A stretch of 64,000 nt of DNA, from the NCBI GenBank assembly GCA_910578885.1, contig CAJTSH010000017.1, positions 1 to 64,000 on the forward strand. Direction: 5' to 3'. This DNA comes from an uncultured Lachnospiraceae bacterium. Its GTDB lineage: Bacteria; Bacillota; Clostridia; Lachnospirales; Lachnospiraceae. This document shows, piece after piece, positions 32,852-41,016 of this stretch (its first letter is position 1; every line of letters starts with the position of its first letter). The position numbers and the translations under genes are program-made. The notes under the pieces were generated by a model. The model made no database searches. It was not told the DNA's origin and saw only the letters and a list, made by a program, of their open reading frames with translations.

Positions 32852-34618
32852 ATGCTTCAGTCAAGAACCCATACATGTAATGAATTGCGCAGTACCAACA
32901 TCGGCGAGAAGGTCGTTTTGTCAGGCTGGTACGAAAATATCAGAAAAGTCAGCAAGAATTTAGGATTCCTGCTATTAAGGGATTTCTATGGAATTACACA
33001 GATTGTAATAGAAACAGAAGAAATGATGCAGGTCATCGACGGTGTGAACAATGAATCTACTTTGTCTGTGACAGGCGTTGTAAGAGAGCGTTCCAGCAAG
33101 AACGAATCGCTTCCGACCGGAGATATTGAGGTCGTACCGGAGAAAATCGAAGTGTTGGGCAAATGTATTTACAATGCATTGCCGTTTGAAATCAATCAGT
33201 CAAGAGAAGCGGATGAGAATGCAAGATTAAAGTATCGCTATCTGGATTTACGGAATCCGTCTGTGAAGAGTAAAATTGTTTTGAGAAGTAAGATTGTGGC
33301 CGAGCTGCGTCAGAGAATGAACGAGCTGGATTTTCTGGAGATTACCACTCCGATTCTGACCTGTTCTTCTCCGGAGGGAGCAAGGGACTATCTGGTTCCG
33401 TCGAGAAACCATCCGGGTAAATTCTATGCGCTGCCTCAGGCGCCGCAGCAGTTTAAGCAGATACTGATGGCGTCAGGGTTTGACCGTTATTTCCAGATTG
33501 CGCCATGTTTCCGTGACGAGGATGCGAGGGCGGACCGTTCGCCGGGAGAATTCTATCAGTTGGATATGGAGATGGCATTTGCTTCGCAGGAGGATGTTTT
33601 TTCGATTGTGGAAGAGGTGCTGCCGCCAGTATTTGAAAAATACGGCGTATACAAGACTGCGTCAAAGACGCCGTTTGTCAGAATTCCTTACCTTGAGGCT
33701 TTGGAGAAATACGGAACAGACAAGCCGGATTTGCGTATCGACCTTCAGGTAAAGGATGCAACAGATGCGATTTCCGACTGCGGATTTGGACCGTTTGAGA
33801 ATCAGGTAGTAAAAGCAATTGTAGTAGATGGATTTACTGCGTCCCGCAAGGTGATTGATAAAATCTGTGCCGAGGTGGAGGTACAGACAGCCAATAAGGC
33901 GTACTGGTTTAAGCTGGATGAGAACGGAGAACTGGTAGGCGGAATTTCCAAGTTTTTAACGGAGAAGAAGGAGCAGGTGATTGCAGCCCTTGGATTAAAG
34001 CCGGGTGACTTTATCGGTCTGACGGCCGGCAAGAAATTAACGGCGCTAAAGACCGCAGGCGTACTCCGCAAGCTGCTTGGTGCGGCAAGTGAGAAGCATA
34101 TGCGCAGCGACTGTTATGAGTTCTGCTGGATTGTGGATTTCCCGATGTATGAGATTGGAGAGGAGTCCGGTGAACTGGAATTCTGCCATAATCCGTTTTC
34201 CATGCCCCAAGGCGGAATGGATGCACTGAAAAATCAGGAGCCGCTGGATATTCTGGCATATCAGTATGATTTGGTCTGCAACGGAGTGGAGCTTTCTTCC
34301 GGCGCTGTCAGAAATCACGATCCGGAGATAATGATTCGGGCATTTGAGCTGGTGGGACTTGGAGAGGAAGACGTGAAAGCTAAATTCCCTGCTATGTACA
34401 ATGCGTTCTGCTATGGAGCGCCGCCTCATGCGGGAATTGCGCCTGGAGTTGACCGTATGATTATGCTGATTTGCGGAGAAGAGAGTATCCGTGAGATTAT
34501 TCCGTTCCCGATGAATAAGAATGCGATGGATGTGATGATGGGAGCCCCGGCTGGTGTGGAACAAAGACAGTTGGATGATGTCCATATTCAGATTCATATG
34601 CCGAAGGAAGAAGAATAG
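32852..34618 (+). CDS. aspS: Aspartate--tRNA ligase
   Basis: 588 residues, bacterial type. An N-terminal OB-fold binds the anticodon (VVLSGWYENIRKVSKNLGF). The class II core has motif 2 CFRDEDARADRSPGEFYQLD and motif 3 GIAPGVDRMIMLI, with the bacterial GAD insertion in between (about 285-410). The motif 2 region reads RADRSPGEFYQLD instead of the commoner RADRQPEFTQID; otherwise the protein is regular. ATG 32852 follows AAGGAAGTGGAG. No T-box is seen, unlike valS and thrS. Confidence 0.95.
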   Translation: MLQSRTHTCNELRSTNIGEKVVLSGWYENIRKVSKNLGFLLLRDFYGITQIVIETEEMMQVIDGVNNESTLSVTGVVRERSSKNESLPTGDIEVVPEKIEVLGKCIYNALPFEINQSREADENARLKYRYLDLRNPSVKSKIVLRSKIVAELRQRMNELDFLEITTPILTCSSPEGARDYLVPSRNHPGKFYALPQAPQQFKQILMASGFDRYFQIAPCFRDEDARADRSPGEFYQLDMEMAFASQEDVFSIVEEVLPPVFEKYGVYKTASKTPFVRIPYLEALEKYGTDKPDLRIDLQVKDATDAISDCGFGPFENQVVKAIVVDGFTASRKVIDKICAEVEVQTANKAYWFKLDENGELVGGISKFLTEKKEQVIAALGLKPGDFIGLTAGKKLTALKTAGVLRKLLGAASEKHMRSDCYEFCWIVDFPMYEIGEESGELEFCHNPFSMPQGGMDALKNQEPLDILAYQYDLVCNGVELSSGAVRNHDPEIMIRAFELVGLGEEDVKAKFPAMYNAFCYGAPPHAGIAPGVDRMIMLICGEESIREIIPFPMNKNAMDVMMGAPAGVEQRQLDDVHIQIHMPKEEE

Positions 34619-34620
34619 AA

Positions 34621-34662
34621 AAAGAGCCCGAAGCGTTCGTCATGAGCGTTTCGGGCTCTTTG
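34621..34662. terminator. Bidirectional terminator between aspS and degV
   Basis: AAAGAGCCCGAA and TTTCGGGCTCTTT form a long stem flanked by A- and T-runs, serving the convergent aspS (+) and DegV (-) genes. Confidence 0.9.
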
Positions 34663-34666
34663 TGTT

Positions 34667-35539
34667 TTATCGGTATTCTCCCATGTAAAACAATGCAATC
34701 GTTCCGGGACCGGAATGTGCGCCGATGGTAGGGCCTACATAATTGATTAGGAAGGATTCGATACCAAAACGCTCTTTTATCAGTTTGGCAACAAATTTGG
34801 CGTCTTCAACGGAATCTCCGTGACTGATAAATACAATATTGTTTTGGTCACGGTAAGAGCCCATTTGTTTTTCCATGCTGTCTACTAGGGAAATCAAGGA
34901 TTTTTTACGTCCTCTGACCTTAGACAGCGGAATCAGATGCCCTTCGTTATCTACGTGAAGGATGGGCTTGATATTAACAATTGTTCCGATAAAAGCGGCA
35001 GTCTTGGAAACGCGTCCGCCACGGTAGAGATGATTTAAGTCATCTACCGTAAAATTGTGAACAATATGCAGTTTATTTTCTTCCAGCCATTTTGCTGTCT
35101 CATCTAGGGATGCGCCCTGATCGCGCATGGTAACTGCCTTATGGACCAGAAGCCCTTCGCCAAGAGAAGCGCAGAGTGAATCCACGACAAGGATGCGGTA
35201 AGGGAAGTTTTCTTCTTCCAGTTCCTGTACGGCAATGCGGACGCTTCCATAGCTTCCGCTCAAACCGGAGGAAAATGCAATATGAAGGATATCGCATTGA
35301 TTCTTTTCGGCAATATCTTTTAAAGTTGTTTTGGCTGTCTCCGGATTGACCTGAGAAGTAGTCGGGAGAGAGCCGTTCCGCATCGTGTTGTAGAATTCCT
35401 TTACATCCAGAGGATGCTCTCTGTCATAGGTCACGCCTTCTAAAGTGTAGGTCAAAGACAGGGTATCAATGTTGTGTTTGGTAAGATAATCTTCCGGCAG
35501 ATCGGCAGTTGTATCCGTCGTGATGAGAAATGAGTCCAT
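34667..35539 (-). CDS. DegV family fatty-acid-binding protein
   Basis: 290 residues. TTDTTADLPEDYL opens the DegV fold, with later IAFSSGLSGSYGSVRIA and NVDDLNHLYRGGRVSKTAAFIG-like segments (VDDLNHLYRGGRVSK) typical of the family. DegV/FakB proteins bind an acyl chain for phosphorylation by FakA. The ATG at 35539 is preceded by AGGAGG five bases upstream, so the in-frame TTG at 35554 is rejected. Minus strand, convergent with aspS. Confidence 0.93.
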   Translation of the reverse strand: MDSFLITTDTTADLPEDYLTKHNIDTLSLTYTLEGVTYDREHPLDVKEFYNTMRNGSLPTTSQVNPETAKTTLKDIAEKNQCDILHIAFSSGLSGSYGSVRIAVQELEEENFPYRILVVDSLCASLGEGLLVHKAVTMRDQGASLDETAKWLEENKLHIVHNFTVDDLNHLYRGGRVSKTAAFIGTIVNIKPILHVDNEGHLIPLSKVRGRKKSLISLVDSMEKQMGSYRDQNNIVFISHGDSVEDAKFVAKLIKERFGIESFLINYVGPTIGAHSGPGTIALFYMGEYR

Positions 35540-35593
35540 GAAATCCTCCTGCAAAAATTGGTCAGGGTGTCAAAAAGCGCTTTTGACGCCTGA

Positions 35594-36445
35594 CTAAAAT
35601 GATTGTTTTATTTTGGTAGAAAAGGGTTCATAATTCCGTTTGCGGAATGTCCCTTTTATAATATAGTCTTTCGGTTCTGTCTCCGGATTATTTATCAGAT
35701 AAATAATCTGCTGCGCTGCTAGATCTGCAATTGACTTGATTGGCTGGGTAACCATATCAATGCTCTGCTGCAATGTGGTATTATGCTCAATATTTGAAAA
35801 GCCGGCAAGGGCAATCCGGTGTTCCTGCTGCGTATTGTACAAAAACAGGTAATCCAAAAAGTGTTCGGTCAGGGTCTGGGATGCAGTGAAAAATGCGTTA
35901 CATCCCTCTGCTTTGAGCTCTTCAACAAGATTAGGCAGATCTCCATCTTTCCAATCAAAAAAGTGAATCCACTCTTCATGATATCCGGAAGGAGAGTTTT
36001 CCATTGCAGTGCGATATGCCCGAAGCACTTCCTTTGTAGTGGAAAAATCCGGATTTCTGCAAACACAGGCAATATTCTCATATCCATCGTTGATCAAAGC
36101 AAAAATAGCCTGAAAAACGGCTGAATAATCGTTCTCAATAATCGCAGTCAGCGGGCATTCCATTGGCTTTCTGTTGAGGAAAATCGTTGGAATGTTGGAG
36201 GGAACTTCATCTGCAATCATTTCATAATATTGTGCATCTGAGATAATTAAAATTCCGTCCGTAGTATCCGCCATGTATTTTAGATATTGTTTTTCTTTTT
36301 CAATCTGATGATTGGTAAGTGCGATTGAGAGCTTATAACCGATTTCCGAGATTGCGCGTTCTAAGTTCTCCATCAGTGTGTGTCCAAAATAGTTTGATGC
36401 AGTCGGGAGTATGAATCCGATGGTTTTCGTGGGAGTTTGCATCAT
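35594..36445 (-). CDS. LacI-type ligand-binding protein without HTH
   Basis: 283 residues that begin at the effector-binding domain of LacI/PurR regulators (TIGFILPTASNYFGHTLMEN) and run to its end (LAALAAQQI-like helix, IADLAAQQIIYLINN). The first about 55 residues of a LacI repressor, with the helix-turn-helix and hinge, are missing. A promoter and an AAAGGCGGTGA ribosome site sit directly before ATG 36445, and no HTH remnant is readable upstream, so this seems to be the gene's natural form. No signal peptide is present, so it is cytoplasmic. It may sense a sugar or act with another regulator. Confidence 0.75.
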   Translation of the reverse strand: MMQTPTKTIGFILPTASNYFGHTLMENLERAISEIGYKLSIALTNHQIEKEKQYLKYMADTTDGILIISDAQYYEMIADEVPSNIPTIFLNRKPMECPLTAIIENDYSAVFQAIFALINDGYENIACVCRNPDFSTTKEVLRAYRTAMENSPSGYHEEWIHFFDWKDGDLPNLVEELKAEGCNAFFTASQTLTEHFLDYLFLYNTQQEHRIALAGFSNIEHNTTLQQSIDMVTQPIKSIADLAAQQIIYLINNPETEPKDYIIKGTFRKRNYEPFSTKIKQSF

Positions 36446-36520
36446 AAAATCACCGCCTTTGTAGTATAATGTTTACTGATTTATGTCCGAAATGTTCCTA
36501 ATGGTTTCAAGACACAATCT

Positions 36521-36550
36521 ATTATAACACACTTGTATTGTAAATTGTAA
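36521..36550 (-). promoter_or_regulatory. Promoter of the LacI-type gene
   Basis: On the minus strand TATAAT (36526-36521) lies 18 nt after TTACAA (36550-36545). It is back to back with the promoter of the Tad-like locus. Confidence 0.6.
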
Positions 36551-36576
36551 AATTTTTATAAAGTTCAAAAAATGTA

Positions 36577-36605
36577 TTTACAACTGCCAAAAAACACGAT
36601 AATAT
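36577..36605 (+). promoter_or_regulatory. Promoter of the Tad/Flp-like locus
   Basis: TTTACA (36577-36582), a 17-nt spacer and TAATAT (36600-36605). No other promoter is evident until 41 kb, so it may drive the whole cluster. The spacing of genes (overlaps or gaps under 65 nt) supports an operon. Confidence 0.6.
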
Positions 36606-36697
36606 GAAGCATATCTTTTTTAATCTTTTATTCATTGAAGCAGAGAGTCACTCTGCAAAATCCCATTTCAAAAATTACAGGCAAGGGAGAATTGCAT

Positions 36698-36859
36698 ATG
36701 AAGGAAATTTTTGAGCAGTATGGTGGTGCAATTATAACGGTAATTGCAGTTGTAGCATTGGCGGCAATGATTACAATGGTGATTGGTACGGACTCCAGCA
36801 GTCCGGTCTATCAAGCGTTTCAGGCATTGATAAGCAGCCTTGGAGGCAAGATAAAATAA
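36698..36859 (+). CDS. Flp-pilin-like small membrane protein 1 (53 aa)
   Basis: ATG 36698 follows AAGGGAG; an upstream TTG in frame is not needed. The product is MKEIFEQYGGAIITVIAVVA and a second short helix (SPVYQAFQALISSLGGKIK). The start matches two other tiny proteins in this locus (39783, 39904) and the N-terminus of the 40061 product at the EYGG block followed by a hydrophobic helix. Mature Flp pilins have the same E-Y-G plus hydrophobic layout. Here it begins within 6-8 residues of the initiator Met, so there is hardly any leader to cleave. Proposed: a pilin-like subunit. Confidence 0.6.
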   Translation: MKEIFEQYGGAIITVIAVVALAAMITMVIGTDSSSPVYQAFQALISSLGGKIK

Positions 36860-36920
36860 TACAATAGCTGCCGTTCGGAAGAAGTTTTTTGGGGCGGCAG
36901 AGGCGAAAGGAGAAATGTGA

Positions 36921-38015
36921 TTGGAATACAATGAGAACGGTATCCCTATGGAGCCGGAATATTTCGGTCCCTTTTGGAAATACATCCAAGACCAGAAGGT
37001 GACGGATATAGATTATAACGGCAGGCAGTTGTGGATTACTGATGTGGAAAATGAGCGTTACCCCGTAAAGAGCGGTGGAATAACGGACAAGTTTGTAGAA
37101 CAGTTTTCCCATAGGATTGCCAATGAAGTCAGCAAGCCGTTTAACAGAAAGAATCCGCTGCTAGAGGCAGAGACAGATACTTTGCGGATCAGCATTGTAC
37201 ATGAATCGGTGGCGGTGTCGGGAAGAAGCATTTGCATCCGTAAGTCCTTACCAAAGGTAAGGCTTACGGTGGACGGCGCATTGCGGGAGGAGTTCTGCCA
37301 TCCTTCCGTACTGGCGCTTTTGGTAAATTGTGTGCTGGCGAAGATGAACCTTGTTTTCTGCGGCGAGCCGGGATGCGGCAAGACAGAGTGTGCGAAGTTC
37401 TTTTCGCAGTTTATTCCGGAACATGAGCGGGTGATTACCATTGAGGATAACCCGGAGTGGCATTACAGCAGAATCAATCAGGGAAAGGATTGCGTAGAGC
37501 TTCGGATCAGAGGAAGTTTTGATTACACGGCCGCAATCAAGACGTGTCTTAGGCAGAATCCGGCATGGATCATGCTCTCAGAGGCGCGTTCTGTGGAGGT
37601 AAAATCCCTTTTAGAATGCTGGTCTACCGGTATCCGGGGGTTTACAACGCTGCATACGGATGATGTACGAAAGATACCGGACCGGATTTTAAATATGATG
37701 GAAAGCCGGTATGATGCGAACCGTCTGGAAAATGATGTGTACAGCTATGTGGATGTGGGGATTCTGCTTCGGAGAAAGCGCCGGGAAGACGGCAGAATAT
37801 ACCGCTACATTGATCAGGTATGCTTTTTTACCAGAGAAAAGGGAAAAAATGAAATCTATCTGCTCGTAAGGGACGGTGAAATGGAAAAGGAAGAAATACC
37901 GGACTCGGTAAGTATGAGAATGGAAAAGTATGGAATCATCCAACCGTTTATCAGCAGAGAATTAGGCTGCTTTTCGCAATTGGAGAAAGCGGGAGTATAT
38001 AACGGCAGGAAATAG
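36921..38015 (+). CDS. TadA/CpaF (VirB11-like) secretion ATPase
   Basis: 364 residues. Walker A is GEPGCGKTE (148-156), the Asp box ITIEDNPEW (about 173-181), Walker B-like AWIMLSEAR (215-223) and the His box GFTTLHTDD (240-248), the set that defines the VirB11/TadA/PilT superfamily. It would power a trans-envelope filament or secretion machine from the cytoplasm. The start is TTG 36921 with AAAGGAG 8 nt upstream; no better ATG is near. It is about 100 residues shorter at the N-terminus than many CpaF proteins. First large gene of the cluster. Confidence 0.88.
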   Translation: MEYNENGIPMEPEYFGPFWKYIQDQKVTDIDYNGRQLWITDVENERYPVKSGGITDKFVEQFSHRIANEVSKPFNRKNPLLEAETDTLRISIVHESVAVSGRSICIRKSLPKVRLTVDGALREEFCHPSVLALLVNCVLAKMNLVFCGEPGCGKTECAKFFSQFIPEHERVITIEDNPEWHYSRINQGKDCVELRIRGSFDYTAAIKTCLRQNPAWIMLSEARSVEVKSLLECWSTGIRGFTTLHTDDVRKIPDRILNMMESRYDANRLENDVYSYVDVGILLRRKRREDGRIYRYIDQVCFFTREKGKNEIYLLVRDGEMEKEEIPDSVSMRMEKYGIIQPFISRELGCFSQLEKAGVYNGRK

Positions 38016-38029
38016 AAGGGGGAAAGGTT

Positions 38030-39451
38030 TTGAAGCAGTTAACAAAATGGAAAGGAACATGGGGATTTTATCTGGCAGGAGAGGGAATCTGTCTGGGAAT
38101 CGGATATCTGTATCATTTAACGCTTCCTTGGATGATTGCCGCATGCGCAATTTTTTTGTTCTTTCTGCCGAAATGGAGAAGGAATTACCAGAAAGGAAAA
38201 GCAGAACAGCGTAGATTGTCAGATGCACAGATATATATGGAGCAGCTTCTGTATGCGTTTATGCGGCAGGAAAAGCTGTTAGCGGCAATCGGGGAGGTGC
38301 TTGAGCTTTTCCCGGCGGGAAAAATGCACGATACCTTACAGAAAGCGGTTGAGCTGATACGCTATGATTATCAGGAAGAGAATGTAACGGAACGGGCGCT
38401 TAAGCTGATTGAGGAAGAATATCAAAATGAGAGACTTGTTTTGATTCACCGATTTCTTTATAAGGTCGAAACGGTCGGCGGCAGTTACGAGGGGATAACT
38501 ACTCTGCTGTTACAGGATTTAAATGGCTGGCGGCAGCGCATGGATCATTATCAGAAGGATTGTAAAAAAGAGCGGCGCAATGTGGGAATTGCCATAGGAA
38601 CGGCAATGTTTATCTGCATGGTGACGACGTATCTTTTGCCTTCGAGGGTAGACATTTCCGGGAATGCGCTACAGATGGCGTCAACCGTAATTTTGATTTT
38701 GGTATTGCTTATGGTATATACCAAAGCGGACAATAAATTAGCAGTGAACTGGCTGCTGGAAGGTGAGAAACGTAATGAATCCCATCTGGCGGATAAATAC
38801 GGGCAGTTTCTTGCTTATGATGAATACAAGGAAAGAAGAAAGAGCATTTGCATGGCTGTGATTTCTGGTTTTGCGGCGTTTCTTTTTGGATTCCTATCTA
38901 TGATTCCGATTGCAGGCGGATGTGCACTGCTTGGAATACTTCTTTTGAATCAACACAAAATCGGGCATTATCTTGCCAAGAAAACTCTTACCAGAGAGAT
39001 AGAAAAAGCTTTTCCGCATTGGCTGATGGAGCTGTCATTGCTGCTTCAGATAGACAATGTACAGGTTTCCATTGCAAAAACGGTTTCACATGCACCGGAG
39101 GTTTTGCAGCCTGGCTTGGAGGAACTGATGCAAAAGATAGAGAAGAATCCAGAGGCGGCACAGCCGTATTTAGATTTCTTACAGGAATTTGAAAGACCCC
39201 AGATTCAGTCGGCAATGAAGATGCTTTATGCACTGTCCGTAGGAAACGGCGGCAGTGAGAAGGAACAGTTGGAAGAACTGATTGCAAGAAATCAGAATCT
39301 TATGAATCAGGCGGAGAAGTTGGCGCATGAGGATGCGCTGGCGGGAATGTATCTGCTGTTTTTGGCGCCGGCGCTGGCAGGAGGCATGAAGCTGCTTGTT
39401 GATATGACAATTTTCATGCTGACATTTTTTACTCAGGCATCGGTGGGATAG
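38030..39451 (+). CDS. TadB/TadC-like membrane platform protein
   Basis: 473 residues with hydrophobic segments near 15-50, 185-230, 280-310 and 445-468. Between them lie cytoplasmic helical stretches such as QDLNGWRQRMDHYQKD and PHWLMELSLLLQIDNVQVSI, as in type II secretion F-domain proteins. Tad systems usually have two such proteins (TadB and TadC); only this one is present here, so it may do both jobs. Starts at TTG 38030 after GGGGGAAAGG, 14 nt after the ATPase stop. Confidence 0.7.
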   Translation: MKQLTKWKGTWGFYLAGEGICLGIGYLYHLTLPWMIAACAIFLFFLPKWRRNYQKGKAEQRRLSDAQIYMEQLLYAFMRQEKLLAAIGEVLELFPAGKMHDTLQKAVELIRYDYQEENVTERALKLIEEEYQNERLVLIHRFLYKVETVGGSYEGITTLLLQDLNGWRQRMDHYQKDCKKERRNVGIAIGTAMFICMVTTYLLPSRVDISGNALQMASTVILILVLLMVYTKADNKLAVNWLLEGEKRNESHLADKYGQFLAYDEYKERRKSICMAVISGFAAFLFGFLSMIPIAGGCALLGILLLNQHKIGHYLAKKTLTREIEKAFPHWLMELSLLLQIDNVQVSIAKTVSHAPEVLQPGLEELMQKIEKNPEAAQPYLDFLQEFERPQIQSAMKMLYALSVGNGGSEKEQLEELIARNQNLMNQAEKLAHEDALAGMYLLFLAPALAGGMKLLVDMTIFMLTFFTQASVG

Positions 39452-39459
39452 GAGGAGCG

Positions 39460-39786
39460 ATGAGTCAGATTATCAAAGCGTTTACGGGAATTTTCTTTTT
39501 AATGATGCTCATGCTGCTTGGATGCGGGATTGTCAGCGCCCAGATGAGCAGCGTGTATGCAAGGGATTATAAGTCGGCGGTCATTACAGAGCTGGAGGAC
39601 AGCGGATGCAATCAATTTGTGATTGAGAGTTGTATGGAACAAGCAAAAAAAGACGGATATGGATTGGATATCAGGGTTTTGGAAAAGGATGGGGCAAGGA
39701 TGGCGGAGGTGACTTTAGAGTATGATTACAGGCTTCCGTTTTTGAATTATACCGGCAGATATCAATTAAAGGGGTATGCGATATGA
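39460..39786 (+). CDS. TadE-like single-pass protein (108 aa)
   Basis: An N-terminal membrane helix (IIKAFTGIFFLMMLMLLGCG) and an exported alpha/beta domain of about 80 residues (SVYARDYKSAVITELEDSGC, ending LEYDYRLPFLNYTGRYQLKG). This is the layout of TadE/TadF-type minor pilins. ATG 39460 follows AGGAGCG, 8 nt after the previous stop. The stop overlaps the next start (ATGA at 39783-39786). Not assigned to a named family. Confidence 0.6.
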   Translation: MSQIIKAFTGIFFLMMLMLLGCGIVSAQMSSVYARDYKSAVITELEDSGCNQFVIESCMEQAKKDGYGLDIRVLEKDGARMAEVTLEYDYRLPFLNYTGRYQLKGYAI

Positions 39787-39890
39787 GGGAAATATTAGAA
39801 GAATATGGGGGCGCAATGCTTGGTGCGCTTATGGGAGCAGTATTTATTGATTTGTTGAGAAGATTTTTGGAGCTTATCTGTGGATTTTGA
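39783..39890 (+). CDS. Flp-pilin-like small membrane protein 2 (35 aa)
   Basis: A complete 35-residue frame, MREILEEYGGAMLGALMGAV followed by FIDLLRRFLELICGF. It starts in an ATGA overlap with the previous gene, so it is translationally coupled. It shares the E-E-Y-G-G block at residues 6-10 and the hydrophobic helix after it with the proteins at 36698 and 39904. Easily missed because of its size; the three-way similarity and the coupling are the evidence that it is real. Confidence 0.6.
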   Translation: MREILEEYGGAMLGALMGAVFIDLLRRFLELICGF

Positions 39891-39903
39891 AAGGAGGAAA
39901 CGT

Positions 39904-40047
39904 ATGGGACAATTATTTGAAGAATATGGCGGAAGTCTTCTGGCGTTTATAACAGGAGCATTTATCATCGGAGCAATGCTTGCAATGGGAGAGGACGGAG
40001 GAATCTTGTATCAGTTCGTAGTTACTTATTGCGGAAGTGCGGTTTAA
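39904..40047 (+). CDS. Flp-pilin-like small membrane protein 3 (47 aa)
   Basis: 47 residues, MGQLFEEYGGSLLAFITGAF then IIGAMLAMGEDGGILYQFVV and a short end. ATG 39904 follows AAGGAGGAAACGT, a strong site. It shares M-x-x-x-F/L-E-E-Y-G-G and a hydrophobic helix with its two neighbours. Like them it has no classical signal peptide and no leader long enough for prepilin processing. Confidence 0.6.
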   Translation: MGQLFEEYGGSLLAFITGAFIIGAMLAMGEDGGILYQFVVTYCGSAV

Positions 40048-40060
40048 GGAGTGAGCTGGC

Positions 40061-40543
40061 ATGAAAATAGTGATTGGTGAATATGGAAAAGCCGTACTTG
40101 CGGCAATATCAGCGCTTCTTATATTGGGTCTGTGTCTGGTGAATCTGCACGACGCCAATGGGAAAGGCGGAATATTTGAAGTTTTGACAGAACAGGCTGG
40201 GAACGGCGCTGCAAAAGACGCCTCCAGAGAAAGCGATGAAATGTATCAGATGATCCAAGAGAGGAAGGAGCCAACCATCCGCTATCGGAATTGTTTTATC
40301 TGTGCAGGAGAGCCTCTGGATTGGGCTTCAATGTTTGAAGCGATAGATGCAGACGGAGATGCGGTTGAATGGTGTGTCACGAAAATTAACGGAAAGCCGG
40401 AGAATATCGCTTCTTATTGTTTTCCGAAGAGCGGAGTTTATGAAGTGGAAGTATCGGCAGTGGATAGCTATGGGATAATTAGCAATCGTTTATTTAACAT
40501 TCCTGTACAGCGAGCTTCTTTTGGAAGGGAGAAAAAAGGATGA
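40061..40543 (+). CDS. Exported protein with EYG pilin-like N-terminus (160 aa)
   Basis: The start MKIVIGEYGKAVLAAISALL places E7-Y8-G9 before a hydrophobic helix, in register with the three tiny proteins of this locus. It continues into an exported domain of about 120 residues that ends in a beta-sandwich-like part (DADGDAVEWCVTKINGKPEN, SGVYEVEVSAVDSYGIISNR) resembling PKD/Ig-type folds. This could be a tip or minor subunit carrying a functional domain. Its stop overlaps the next start (ATGA at 40540). Confidence 0.6.
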   Translation: MKIVIGEYGKAVLAAISALLILGLCLVNLHDANGKGGIFEVLTEQAGNGAAKDASRESDEMYQMIQERKEPTIRYRNCFICAGEPLDWASMFEAIDADGDAVEWCVTKINGKPENIASYCFPKSGVYEVEVSAVDSYGIISNRLFNIPVQRASFGREKKG

Positions 40544-40932
40544 AGCAAATAATTTTTGGAGTAACCGCCGGGATGATTTTGGTGCTTTTTCTGGGCATTA
40601 TCATTTCGGTTCATGGGAGAACTCTGCGGCAGGATGAAACGGAACAGAGTCTGGAAGCGGCTATGCAGAGTGTTATGAAAAAGCTGGCAGATGGGAAGGA
40701 ATATCCATTTGCAGACAGAGAGGAATTTGTAGCGGATTTTCTGGAGGCTCTGTTGGTACAGCTTAACAGTGATTCGGATCTTACGGTTCATATTTTAAAG
40801 GCAGATGAAAAGAAAGGACTGTTGTCTGTAGAGGTGGTGGAGACGTATCGCCATCCAAACGGAGAAACGGGGAAGGTCAGTGCCAGAAGAACAATGATAT
40901 TAGATACCGTTGCAGAAACGCAAAGACGATGA
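40540..40932 (+). CDS. Single-pass exported protein, TadE/TadF-like (130 aa)
   Basis: An N-terminal membrane helix (IIFGVTAGMILVLFLGIIIS) and an exported domain of about 100 residues (RQDETEQSLEAAMQSVMKKL, LTVHILKADEKKGLLSVEVV). The size and layout match the 39460 product, suggesting a paired minor pilin or assembly component. Coupled to the previous gene by ATGA; 84 nt before the giant protease gene. No family name can be given. Confidence 0.55.
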   Translation: MKQIIFGVTAGMILVLFLGIIISVHGRTLRQDETEQSLEAAMQSVMKKLADGKEYPFADREEFVADFLEALLVQLNSDSDLTVHILKADEKKGLLSVEVVETYRHPNGETGKVSARRTMILDTVAETQRR

Positions 40933-41016
40933 ATGGCATTTGCAGATGAATCTGATTATGGGAAGCCGATTTTGCTTTACAAAATATATAGCTGCAAATG
41001 GGAAAAGGAGGATGAG

